From: Myxococcales bacterium
Lineage (GTDB): Bacteria > Myxococcota_A > Polyangia > Palsa-1104 > JAEUJZ01
Assembly (NCBI GenBank): GCA_016794505.1
Contig: JAEUJZ010000127.1
Span: forward strand, 1 to 64,000
Length of the DNA stretch: 64,000 nucleotides
Reading direction: 5' to 3'
The translations under genes and the position numbers were made by a program. This document shows positions 32,159 through 40,383 of the stretch, piece after piece; position 1 is the first letter of the stretch, and each line of letters begins with the position of its first letter. The notes beneath the pieces are model-generated. The model made no database searches. It was given only the letters and a program-made list of their open reading frames with translations, and was not told where the DNA came from.

Positions 32159-34525
32159 TCACCGACCTGGCCACTTCCAGTCGCGGATCTCTGGCATGTC
32201 GTCACCCGTCTTCACGATGCACTGACGGTGCTCGATTAGCTTATTACGCACCTTCTGGCGCACATACGCCGCGCGTACCGAAAGACCCGGCACGCGGTCG
32301 ATGACGTCATCGACCAGGTGGAAGCGGTCGATGTCGTTGCGCACCGCCATGTCGAACGGTGTAGTGGTGGTCCCCTCTTCCTTGTAGCCTCGCACGTGCA
32401 GGTTCGCGTGGCCGGCGCGCCGGTAGGTGAGCCGATGGATGAGCCACGGGTAGCCGTGGAACGCGAAGATGATCGGCTTGTCCGTCGTGAAGAGTCCGTC
32501 GAACTCCTTGTCGGGGAGCCCGTGCGGGTGCTCGTTGGGCGACTGCAGCTTCATCAGGTTGACCACGTTGATCACGCGGACCTTGAGCTCAGGGAGCTCC
32601 TTGCGCAGGATCGCCACCGCGGCGAGCGTCTCCATCGTGGGCACGTCGCCACAGCACCCCAGCACCACGTCCGGCTCGCTGCCCTGATCGTTCGACGCCC
32701 AGTCCCAGATGCCCAGGCCGGCGGTGCAGTGCTTCACCGCCGCGTCCATGTCGAGGTACTGGAGCGCCGGCTGCTTGCCCGCCACGATCACGTTCACGTA
32801 GTTCGTGCTGCGCAGGCAGTGGTCCGCGACCGATAGGAGCGTGTTTGCGTCGGGCGGCAGGTAGACCCGGATGATCTCGGCCTTCTTGTTCACCACGTGG
32901 TCGATGAACCCCGGATCCTGGTGCGAGAATCCGTTGTGGTCCTGGCGCCACACATGGCTGGTCAGCAGATAGTTCAGGCTCGCGATTGGCGCCCGCCAGG
33001 CGATCTCTTGGCTGGTGGTCTTGAGCCACTTCGCGTGCTGGTTGAACATCGAGTCGATCACGTGCACAAACGCCTCGTAGGTCGAGAAGAACCCGTGGCG
33101 TCCGGTGAGCAGGTAGCCCTCGAGCCAACCCTGGCAGGTGTGCTCTGACAGGATCTCCATCACGCGGCCGTCCGGCGCGAGGTGCATGTCGTCGTCCTGA
33201 TGTTCGGCGAGCCACGTGCGCGGCGTCTCCTCGAATACGGCCTGCAGCCGGTTCGAAGCCGTCTCGTCCGGGCCAAAGATGCGGAAGTTCCGCTGCGCGG
33301 CGTTCTTGCGCATCACGTCGCGCAGGAACTTGCCCAGCACCGCTGTCGACTCTGCGACCACATCCCCCGGCTTCGGGATCTCGACCGCGTACTCGCGGAA
33401 GTCCGGCATCTTGAGTGTGCGCATCAGGAGCCCACCATTTGCGTGCGGGATCGCGCCCATGCGCCGCGGGCCCTTGGGCGCTAGCTCGGCAAGCTCCGCC
33501 TTCAGGCGACCCTGCCCGTCGAACAGCTCCTCGGGGCGATAGCTCTTGAGCCACTCCTCAAGCTGCTGGAGGTGATCCGGCTTTCGCGCCAGATCGGCGA
33601 GCGGCACTTGGTGCGAGCGCCAGTTGCCTTCGGTGGGCTTGCCGTCCACTCGCTTCGGGCCGGTCCAGCCCTTCGGCGAACGCAGAACGACCATTGGCCA
33701 GCGCGGCCGCGTCGAGTGTCCTGTCGCGCGCGCCTCCTTCTGGATCGCGCGGATCTTCGCGTGGACCTCCTCCAGCGTGCGCGCCATCTTCTCGTGCATC
33801 TCGGCGGGGTCAGAGCCCTCGACGAAGTACGGCTCATGACCGTAGCCGATCATCAGGCTTCTCAGCTCGTCGTGCGGGATGCGCGCGAGCACCGTCGGGT
33901 TCGCGATCTTGTAGCCGTTGAGGTGCAGGATCGGCAGCACCGCGCCATCGGTCGCGGGGTTTAGGAACTTGTTGGAGTGCCAGGCCGCCGCGAGGGGGCC
34001 CGTCTCGGCCTCGCCGTCCCCGATCACGCAGGCGACGAGGAGATCCGGGTTATCGAAGGCGGCGCCGTACGCGTGACTGAGCGCGTAACCGAGCTCGCCG
34101 CCCTCGTGGATCGAGCCCGGTGTCTCGGGGGCCACGTGGCTCGGGATACCACCCGGGAACGAGAACTGCTTAAACAGCCGGCGCATGCCATCCTCGTCGG
34201 CCGACACGTTGGGGTACACCTCACTGTACGTGCCTTCGAGGTACGTGTTCGCGACCAGCCCCGGCCCACCGTGGCCCGGGCCAGCGATGTACACGATCTG
34301 CGCGTCGTGCCGACGGATCAGCCGGTTCAGGTGAACGTAGATGAAGTTGAGGCCGGGCGTGGTCCCCCAGTGGCCGAGCAGGCGCGGCTTTATGTCTTTG
34401 AGCTCCAGCGGCCGTTTCAGGAGGGGATTGTCCAGGAGATAGATTTGACCCACGGACAGGTAGTTCGCAGCGCGCCAGTAGGCGTCGATGGCGGACAGCT
34501 CGGAGGGCGAGAGTTCAGCGGTCAC
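32159..34525 (-). CDS. xfp: Xylulose-5-phosphate/fructose-6-phosphate phosphoketolase
   Basis: 788 residues, the usual length for phosphoketolase. It uses thiamine diphosphate to split xylulose-5-phosphate or fructose-6-phosphate with phosphate into acetyl-phosphate and an aldose phosphate. Recognisable motifs are [76 protein letters not shown], and near the C-terminus [12 protein letters not shown] and [13 protein letters not shown] with [15 protein letters not shown]. The GTG at 34525 is chosen because GAGGA lies 5 nt upstream and family homology starts there; an upstream open stretch adds 28 unlike residues. With the AckA part of the fusion proteins it gives ATP from sugar phosphates. Confidence 0.95.
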   Translation of the reverse strand: MTAELSPSELSAIDAYWRAANYLSVGQIYLLDNPLLKRPLELKDIKPRLLGHWGTTPGLNFIYVHLNRLIRRHDAQIVYIAGPGHGGPGLVANTYLEGTYSEVYPNVSADEDGMRRLFKQFSFPGGIPSHVAPETPGSIHEGGELGYALSHAYGAAFDNPDLLVACVIGDGEAETGPLAAAWHSNKFLNPATDGAVLPILHLNGYKIANPTVLARIPHDELRSLMIGYGHEPYFVEGSDPAEMHEKMARTLEEVHAKIRAIQKEARATGHSTRPRWPMVVLRSPKGWTGPKRVDGKPTEGNWRSHQVPLADLARKPDHLQQLEEWLKSYRPEELFDGQGRLKAELAELAPKGPRRMGAIPHANGGLLMRTLKMPDFREYAVEIPKPGDVVAESTAVLGKFLRDVMRKNAAQRNFRIFGPDETASNRLQAVFEETPRTWLAEHQDDDMHLAPDGRVMEILSEHTCQGWLEGYLLTGRHGFFSTYEAFVHVIDSMFNQHAKWLKTTSQEIAWRAPIASLNYLLTSHVWRQDHNGFSHQDPGFIDHVVNKKAEIIRVYLPPDANTLLSVADHCLRSTNYVNVIVAGKQPALQYLDMDAAVKHCTAGLGIWDWASNDQGSEPDVVLGCCGDVPTMETLAAVAILRKELPELKVRVINVVNLMKLQSPNEHPHGLPDKEFDGLFTTDKPIIFAFHGYPWLIHRLTYRRAGHANLHVRGYKEEGTTTTPFDMAVRNDIDRFHLVDDVIDRVPGLSVRAAYVRQKVRNKLIEHRQCIVKTGDDMPEIRDWKWPGR

Positions 34526-34802
34526 GTTTTCCTCGACTTTCGATCGGCGGGTCAGAGAAAACACGGGTGACTGGCTGGCCAAACCCCTCTGCGTTGGGCT
34601 GCTGAGCACCCCGCGCGCAGGAGGTTAGATCCGCAGGCACCTATGCAGAAGAGTCCCATCGGCCATCAGACCCGGCGCATTGAGCAGCACCCAGGGCTCG
34701 CCGCGCACGGAGCTCGCAAGGCAGGGAAGATGGTACGCATCCAGGAAGCGTATGAAGAGAAAACATCCAGATTCCTCTCAGGCTACAGCGCATTCTTCGT
34801 GC

Positions 34803-35051
34803 CTAGATGCCGCCACTGGCCCAGCTCAGAAGGCTGCGGAACTGACGAAATAAGACAATCAGCAGGCCGGGCGGCTGCGCATGTGGTAGCTCATGGCGCC
34901 CATAGCGCACCACGCGCTGGCGGATCTCTTCTGCGCTTAGGCCACCCTCGGAGAAACCGAGGGCCGCGAGCGCGCGATCCGGTGTGCAGGTGTGTAACTG
35001 CTGGCTCAGCAGGCGGTGGTAGTGCGCCTCTACCGGGGACAAGGCTGTCAT
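34803..35051 (-). pseudogene. N-terminal fragment of a cation P-type ATPase
   Basis: The 82-residue reading contains ALAALGFSEGGLSAEEIRQR and YGRHELPHAQPP followed by FRQFRSLL. This is the N-terminal cation ATPase domain that precedes the first membrane helix of P2-type ATPases. The frame then ends at a stop at 34803, with nothing of the actuator or phosphorylation domains downstream. It is not a direct copy of the start of the intact ATPase at 23899-26646. It is probably the remnant of a deleted second pump. Confidence 0.65.
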
Positions 35052-35491
35052 GCGAGAGACGGCTCAATCGAAGGAGGATCCACCCTGCCGGAAAAATCGA
35101 GCACCACACGCTGCGACAACCACGTCTTGTTTCGTTCCAGGAGAAGAGAACGTCCCGGCATGGGCGGACCCGAGGGGGTGCTCGGCGGGGACAGAACATC
35201 AGCAAGTGCAATGCCAGCCGGGGTGGAGTCGGATAGGCAGCGCGCTACGAGGCAGAGGCGCTTTGGTTGGGGCAATTTGCCAAACTGTGACAATTTGCAC
35301 CGATCGTTACAGGGGCTTCCTGCTGATCTGTGGCAGTGTGCGATGGCAGAATCCGAGCGCCAGCCATGCTGCATCGTCTTTGCAATGGCTCTGGCCCATG
35401 GGACGCTGGCGCAACCCGCTGAACGGCGGGGGATGCGCAGCAAACGGAAGAGAGAGGCCGGCACAATAAGCAGGCCCTAGCCCAGGTCGTC
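35052..35491. other. Gene-free stretch holding palindrome copy C
   Basis: About 440 bp without a credible gene. It lies between the 3' end of nhaA and the start of the ATPase fragment, and carries palindrome copy C at 35263-35305. Confidence 0.5.
35263..35305 (+). repeat. Intergenic palindromic repeat, copy C
   Basis: Reads TTGGTTGGGGCAATTTGCC and then ACTGTGACAATTTGCACC. It keeps the family core (GGCAATTTGCCAA, then TGTGACAATTTG) with a weaker outer dyad. It lies about 210 nt upstream of the ATPase fragment, which is read on the minus strand. Confidence 0.65.
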
Positions 35492-36910
35492 TCACAGCTC
35501 CGTGGATGTTTCGGCCTCGTCAGCGGTCTGGGCATGCGGAACAGAGAGCTGCGGCGGCAAGAGCGCATGACCAATCAGGACACTCAATGTGCCTGCTGTA
35601 ACGCTGGCCGCGAGCACGCCGAGCTTTGCAGAGCCAAGCAAGCCTGCGTCGGTAAAGGCGAGCTGCGCGATAAACAGCGACATCGTAAATCCAATGCCCG
35701 CGACCACTCCTAGTACGACCAGGTGACGCAGGCCCAGGCCGCGAGGCAAAGATGCCAGACCGAGCTTGATGCTCAGCAGGCTGGCAGCGAAGATGCCGAG
35801 TGGCTTTCCAAACAAGAGTCCAATCGAGCAGCCTAAAAGCACATCCAGCGTTGAAGCACCAAACGTCATTCCGTTGAGACGAACACCGGCATTGGCCAGC
35901 GCGAACAGGGGCATGATGGCGTAAGCCACCCACGGATGCAGCGCTTCGATGAGTGCTTCCGCGGGTGACTGGGCTTCGCGGCGAGCGCGATTGATCGCCC
36001 GCAGTCGACTGCTGAGCTGCTGGGTCGATAGCGTCTGGGTTGGCTGCGCGAGAAGCTGCTGCAAGTTCGACTGCACATCGTGCACAAAGCCGCTTGGCCC
36101 CAACCACGCCCGCACTGGAGTCAGAAGGCCCACGATCACACCGGCAATCGTCGGATGCACGCCAGCGCCATAGATGCCAGCCCAGGCAAGCACTCCAGGC
36201 AGCACGTACAGGAGCTTGGTGCGGATGCCCATGCGCTGCATGACCATGATGACCGCGATGCCGGCGCAGGCGAGCAGCAACCCTTTGAACGCGAGACCAG
36301 TGGAGTAAAACGCGGCGATCACCAAGATCGCTCCCAGATCATCGATGACGGCGATCGCCAACAGCAGCACACGCAGTGCGGCGGGCACACGCTTGCCAAG
36401 TAGGGTCAGCACTCCAAGCGCAAACGCGATGTCCGTAGCCATCGGCACACCCCAGCCCGAACGGGTAGCGGGGGATCCTGCCAAGGACAGGTACAGCAGC
36501 GCGGGCACCACCATCCCTCCACATGCCGCAACCAGCGGAAGCGCTGCGCGTCGCCACTCAGATAGCTCGCCATCGTGTAGCTCACGGCGGATCTCCATCC
36601 CCACGACGAAGAAGAACAGGACCATCAGGGCATCGTTGATGAACCACTCAAGCGAGCGCTCGAAGTGGAAGGGACCGATGCGAATGCCCAGTGGTGTCTG
36701 CCAGAGCGCTGTGTACAGCGAAGACCACGGCGAGTTCGCCCAGATCAGGGCCAGCACAGCCGCAAGCAACAGCAAGATGCCGCTGGCCGCTTCGATGTGA
36801 AGGAAACGCTCCAGAGGGCGCGTAGTTCGTCGTGCCAAGCGCAATAGCGGCGCCCACGCTTCCGGGGGTGCCCCCGAGGGGGAATTAGGATCGGTTTGCG
36901 AGGTCCACAT
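35492..36910 (-). CDS. nhaA: Na+/H+ antiporter NhaA
   Basis: About 472 residues of the NhaA family, which exchanges one Na+ or Li+ outward for two H+ inward. Signatures are FLHIEAASGILLLLAAVLAL, FFFVVGMEIRRELHDGEL, MATDIAFALGVLTLLGKRVP and the ion-binding double Asp in AIAVIDDLGAI. It is longer than E. coli NhaA (388) because of a polar N-terminus of about 30 residues and a longer loop with RAINRARREAQ near the middle. The ATG at 36910 is chosen as the first plausible start; the longer open frame upstream is non-homologous. No clear ribosome site is seen. It is divergent from an uncharacterised three-gene operon at 37142. Confidence 0.93.
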   Translation of the reverse strand: MWTSQTDPNSPSGAPPEAWAPLLRLARRTTRPLERFLHIEAASGILLLLAAVLALIWANSPWSSLYTALWQTPLGIRIGPFHFERSLEWFINDALMVLFFFVVGMEIRRELHDGELSEWRRAALPLVAACGGMVVPALLYLSLAGSPATRSGWGVPMATDIAFALGVLTLLGKRVPAALRVLLLAIAVIDDLGAILVIAAFYSTGLAFKGLLLACAGIAVIMVMQRMGIRTKLLYVLPGVLAWAGIYGAGVHPTIAGVIVGLLTPVRAWLGPSGFVHDVQSNLQQLLAQPTQTLSTQQLSSRLRAINRARREAQSPAEALIEALHPWVAYAIMPLFALANAGVRLNGMTFGASTLDVLLGCSIGLLFGKPLGIFAASLLSIKLGLASLPRGLGLRHLVVLGVVAGIGFTMSLFIAQLAFTDAGLLGSAKLGVLAASVTAGTLSVLIGHALLPPQLSVPHAQTADEAETSTEL

Positions 36911-37141
36911 CACACACCAGAAGAAGACTACGAGCGAACAAGCGGCACTCTTTGCCTGATCAAGACTGTCTAGCAAAGCACGAGCCATGCCCTGTGTGCC
37001 GTGCGCCAAGCAGAGGCTCGCAGTGGCATATCTCGTGCACTGGCTCGGGGAACTGGGTGGGGTCTTCTGCCGCGACCCCGCGTAGCGCAGTAAGCTCTTC
37101 CAAGACAAGCCGTTTGCTTGGGTTGAAACGATGGTAGGTGC

Positions 37142-37657
37142 ATGAAAAGCGAAGACGCCTCTGTGGACGAGGGGATCCGCATCACACCGCGTGTCCCTGC
37201 CTCTGAGATCGCAGCGTTCATCCAGCCTGATCAGATCGACTCGCTCCTTGAGCCCTGGCTGCCCGATGCAGGCGAAAGAGCCATGGTGATCCGCTGCCTT
37301 CTTGAAGTGGGACCGGCCCATCACCGTGGGTCCAACTTCGTCTTGCTGCGCCTTTTGGGCCTGCTCCTGAAACGCAGCGGAGCCTCGCCGACGCCGCTAT
37401 CCACAGGCGCGGTCGTACCCGTGCCCCTGCGAATCCCGCCCTCCGTCGATTCGAGTACCGGCCCGATGAACTATCCCTTGGGCGTGCCTACCGATGTACT
37501 TGAACGGCTGGCTCCGCGGGGCTCGCGTGCCTGGGTAGCCATGATCGACTGCCTAACCGATGGGCCGCCGCAGCACTCACTGGCCAACGCGGCGATGCTC
37601 TGCATCCTCAGCGCGTTACTGCGCGGAGGAGATACCGCGGCGGACCCCGCGCGATGA
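37142..37657 (+). CDS. Uncharacterised protein with two internal repeats
   Basis: A 171-residue protein, not recognised. It is built from two related halves. In the first, LLEPWLPDAGERAMVIRCL is followed by GPAHHRGSNFVLLRLLGLLL. In the second, VLERLAPRGSRAWVAMIDCL is followed by GPPQHSLANAAMLCILSALL. The shared pattern is Cys-Leu-x3-Gly-Pro-x2-His-x4-Asn-x3-Leu. Each half is preceded by a Pro-rich strand (IRITPRVPAS, VPLRIPPSV). No signal peptide or membrane segment is visible. The stop overlaps the next start by 4 nt, so it is coupled to the two following genes. Confidence 0.6.
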   Translation: MKSEDASVDEGIRITPRVPASEIAAFIQPDQIDSLLEPWLPDAGERAMVIRCLLEVGPAHHRGSNFVLLRLLGLLLKRSGASPTPLSTGAVVPVPLRIPPSVDSSTGPMNYPLGVPTDVLERLAPRGSRAWVAMIDCLTDGPPQHSLANAAMLCILSALLRGGDTAADPAR

Positions 37658-38292
37658 CGCCGCTTTCTCCGGCACTGACCCAGTCGTTCGCAGTCGCCGC
37701 CGCAGAGCTAGGGTTTTGCTCCGCAGCCTGGCTTTTCACTGAAGCCGTAGCCGCCGAGGGTGGCGACGCAAAGGTTCGCGTTCTCCGCGACTTACTGGGC
37801 CGCACCTATCCGGTGCTGGATGCGGTCTGTGTGGCCTGGCTGGCGGGTGAGCGGAAAGCCAGGACCGAGCCCGGTGCCGTCTGCAACGCACTACAGGGCG
37901 CAAAGGCGGTGATCGTCGTAGGCTTCGAGTCGCTGTTCCTGGATGCACTGCTTCCCACCTTGCGCGACAAAGCGATTCATTTGCTTGTGCAGAGCCGCGT
38001 CGATTCCGAGGCATGGGATCGCATTCTGTCGAACTATGACCATCGCGTTCGGAGCCTCGACTTAATCGATGTTCAGCGGCTAGCAGGCAGTCAGACTGCG
38101 ATCCTGTGTCTGCTCTACGGGGCCAATGAGCACTCGGTCCATGTGCCCCCGGCCTGGCTGCGCCTCTTCGGCGACGACGTTCGCGCGCAGTATCGATCGT
38201 TCATTGGCTGGGATGTGCTGCATCAGCCGATGTACGTCTATCCGCGCTGGCTGATCGAAGTGCCGCGCAGCGACTTTACGAGGATCGTATGA
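37654..38292 (+). CDS. Uncharacterised protein coupled to a permease
   Basis: A 212-residue protein, not recognised. It has no membrane segment. Alternating hydrophobic strands and helices (AKAVIVVGFESLFLDALLP, AIHLLVQSRV, AILCLLYGANEHSV) suggest an alpha/beta fold. It ends with an aromatic-rich section (GWDVLHQPMYVYPRWLIEVP). It overlaps both neighbours by 4 nt (ATGA), so the three products are probably made in fixed ratio and may form a complex with the permease. Confidence 0.55.
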   Translation: MTPLSPALTQSFAVAAAELGFCSAAWLFTEAVAAEGGDAKVRVLRDLLGRTYPVLDAVCVAWLAGERKARTEPGAVCNALQGAKAVIVVGFESLFLDALLPTLRDKAIHLLVQSRVDSEAWDRILSNYDHRVRSLDLIDVQRLAGSQTAILCLLYGANEHSVHVPPAWLRLFGDDVRAQYRSFIGWDVLHQPMYVYPRWLIEVPRSDFTRIV

Positions 38293-39617
38293 GCGCTGCT
38301 CCGCTGTGCCTCGCACTGCTCTTGTTGGTCACGCTGATCGCCCAAGCGGTGCTGCCCAGCTTACGTGTGCTGATCGTGGTCAGTGGTGCCGCGCTCTCGT
38401 GTCTTGCGGTCACACTCTTGGGCTTGTCCACGACGCACCAAGTGATGTCCGAGCTACCTTGGGATGTCCTCATTCTGCTCGTGGGCCTTGGCCTCTTGTC
38501 CGAGATCTTCGCCGCATCGCGTGTGTTCGGCTTGCTCGCGGTGCGCTTCACGCGGCTCAGCCAAGCCCAGCCGCGACGCTTGCTGGTTTTTTTCGCCGTC
38601 GGCATGTACCTGATCAGCGGCCTGGTCAACAACCTAACGGCGCTTCTGCTCGTGCTGCCGATCCTGCACATCTTGCTCAAGCTCCTGGGCTATCCACAGC
38701 GCTATGTGTCGTGGACGCTGGGCGTGCTCTTGGTCGCCTGCAACCTGGGAGGCGCGGCGACCCCAATCGGCGACTTTCCCGCAATCTTGCTGTTGAGCAG
38801 TGGTCGCATGCAGTTCGGTGCCTATCTGCGGTATGCCGCACCGCCAACGCTGCTGGGTCTGGCGATCTTGCTCTTCGTCGTTCTGGTCTGGGTGCGGCCT
38901 CATCGATCTGTGGAGCGCGATCCGCTGACCTCGCGACTGTCTGTCTTGATCATGGAGCGCCTGTATCGCGGCGTGCGTCTGGACCGTCTTCGCTTTGTGC
39001 CAGCGGCGTTGATACTTCTTCTGATGCTCTTTGCGTGGATCGCAGTGCCTGCGAAGAGTGGCGTTGGCGCAGAATTGATCTGCTGGTTGGGCGTCTCGTG
39101 CGCGCTCCTGCTCAATCTGAAGAGAGGCGAGCACTTGCTGCGCACCCGCGTCGATGTCGAAGCCGTCCTGTTCTTGCTCTCGCTCTTTGTCATGGTGGCC
39201 GCCGTTCGCCAGAGCGGACTGTTCTCGCGCCTCGCCCAAGCGCTGATTCATCTGCCTCTGTCCGCGCAAGGCCAGCTCGCGGTGTTTCTCCTCGCAGCGG
39301 GTGTACTCACCGGGCTCTTCTCTGCCGGTCCCAGTATGGCCGGACTGCTAGAGGTGGCGCATGTGCTGGCACAGAAGCTGCCCCCACAAGCCGTCTACGT
39401 CGGCCTTGCGTTGTCCGTCTGTGCGGGAAGCTCGCTATTCCTGACGGCGGCGACTTCCGGTCCCATGGCGCAAGCGCTCACGGAGCGCGCCCAACTAACC
39501 GACAGCCAGGGTCGTCCGCTCCACTTCGGCTTTGCCGAGTTCTTGCCGATTGGGTTGCTTAGCTTCGCGGTGATTCAGAGCATCGCGATTGGGTATGGAT
39601 GGCTGTTCACGCGATAG
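38289..39617 (+). CDS. SLC13/ArsB/NhaD-type ion permease
   Basis: A 442-residue integral membrane protein with about 11-12 helices. The paired re-entrant loop motifs GLVNNLTALLLVLPIL and NLGGAATPIGDFPAILLL match the ion transporter superfamily that includes ArsB, NhaD and SLC13 carriers. A C-terminal counterpart is GLFSAGPSMAGLLEVA with AGSSLFLTAATSGPMA. The substrate could be Na+/H+, citrate or another anion; I cannot choose from sequence. It is the last gene of a tightly overlapped operon with two unknown soluble proteins. Confidence 0.75.
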   Translation: MSAAPLCLALLLLVTLIAQAVLPSLRVLIVVSGAALSCLAVTLLGLSTTHQVMSELPWDVLILLVGLGLLSEIFAASRVFGLLAVRFTRLSQAQPRRLLVFFAVGMYLISGLVNNLTALLLVLPILHILLKLLGYPQRYVSWTLGVLLVACNLGGAATPIGDFPAILLLSSGRMQFGAYLRYAAPPTLLGLAILLFVVLVWVRPHRSVERDPLTSRLSVLIMERLYRGVRLDRLRFVPAALILLLMLFAWIAVPAKSGVGAELICWLGVSCALLLNLKRGEHLLRTRVDVEAVLFLLSLFVMVAAVRQSGLFSRLAQALIHLPLSAQGQLAVFLLAAGVLTGLFSAGPSMAGLLEVAHVLAQKLPPQAVYVGLALSVCAGSSLFLTAATSGPMAQALTERAQLTDSQGRPLHFGFAEFLPIGLLSFAVIQSIAIGYGWLFTR

Positions 39618-39642
39618 CCCTACTAAGAACGATCTTTGAACT

Positions 39643-40383
39643 TCAACTTCGTGCGCTCAAAATCCGGTGCAATAACAGATCCACTTCACTCTGGTTCTTC
39701 AGATACAAGCAGGCAGCGGATGCAGCACGATACCCGACCCGGATTCCCAGGACACGCTGCTCTGCGGCGAGCGCAAAGGCCGGCTCATCGGTGGCGTCGT
39801 CGCCCAGAAACAGCGCATGTGAGCATCCGAAGGCATCGAGGGCTCGCAGCAGCCCTTGTCCTTTGTGTAACGCTCCAGGCGGCAGCAAGCTGAGCACGTA
39901 CTTGCCTGGGATAAGCGCTCCGGCACCCAAGTCTGTTGCCACAGCGGATGTCATGTCAATTACACGCTGCCGATGGAAGGCTCGACGGTAGTGAACCGAG
40001 ATCGAGGCCGCCTTGTCTTCAATCTCGACGCCTGGAATTGCAGACAGACATTGCCGCAGCACAGGGAGCACTCGCGCTGTCCAACAGCGCAGAGGTTCTA
40101 GATCGCTCCAGGGCTCACTGCCGTGGTTCCCGATGATCTCAGCCAGAGCGATGCCCTCCATTCGACACGTCACGTCCGAGCGCGCACGCCCCGAGACGAC
40201 GATGCACGGATATCGCAAGGCTAGAGGCTGAAGTAGATGGCGGGTCGAATCTGGCAGCCTCGCCTGATCCGGTTGTGAGACGATGGGCGCGAGCGTGCCA
40301 TCAAAGTCCAGGGCTAGCATCGGTCGTCTCGACAACCACGAACGCAGGAGGGACCATCCTGCACTGCCAAGCGCCCATTTCAT
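39643..40383 (-). CDS. otsB: Trehalose-6-phosphate phosphatase
   Basis: A 246-residue HAD-superfamily phosphatase that removes phosphate from trehalose-6-phosphate. Motif I is ALDFDGTLAPIV, with nucleophile and acid Asp. The VVSGRARSDV segment matches motif II. The cap domain has EDKAASISVHYRRA, and the final motif is LFLGDDATDEPAF. The length is normal for OtsB. The start overlaps the otsA stop by 4 nt (ATGA), so synthase and phosphatase are translationally coupled. It is convergent with the permease gene. Confidence 0.93.
   Translation of the reverse strand: MKWALGSAGWSLLRSWLSRRPMLALDFDGTLAPIVSQPDQARLPDSTRHLLQPLALRYPCIVVSGRARSDVTCRMEGIALAEIIGNHGSEPWSDLEPLRCWTARVLPVLRQCLSAIPGVEIEDKAASISVHYRRAFHRQRVIDMTSAVATDLGAGALIPGKYVLSLLPPGALHKGQGLLRALDAFGCSHALFLGDDATDEPAFALAAEQRVLGIRVGYRAASAACLYLKNQSEVDLLLHRILSARS

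Noticed and set aside
35492-37324. Full 610-codon open frame for NhaA
   Set aside because: The first 138 codons are non-homologous and overlap the divergent gene at 37142; NhaA homology and a sensible start begin at 36910.
38306-39562. 418-codon plus-strand open frame in another frame of the permease gene
   Set aside because: The permease frame has clear membrane helices and family motifs; the other frame is Arg/Ala/Ser-rich shadow sequence.
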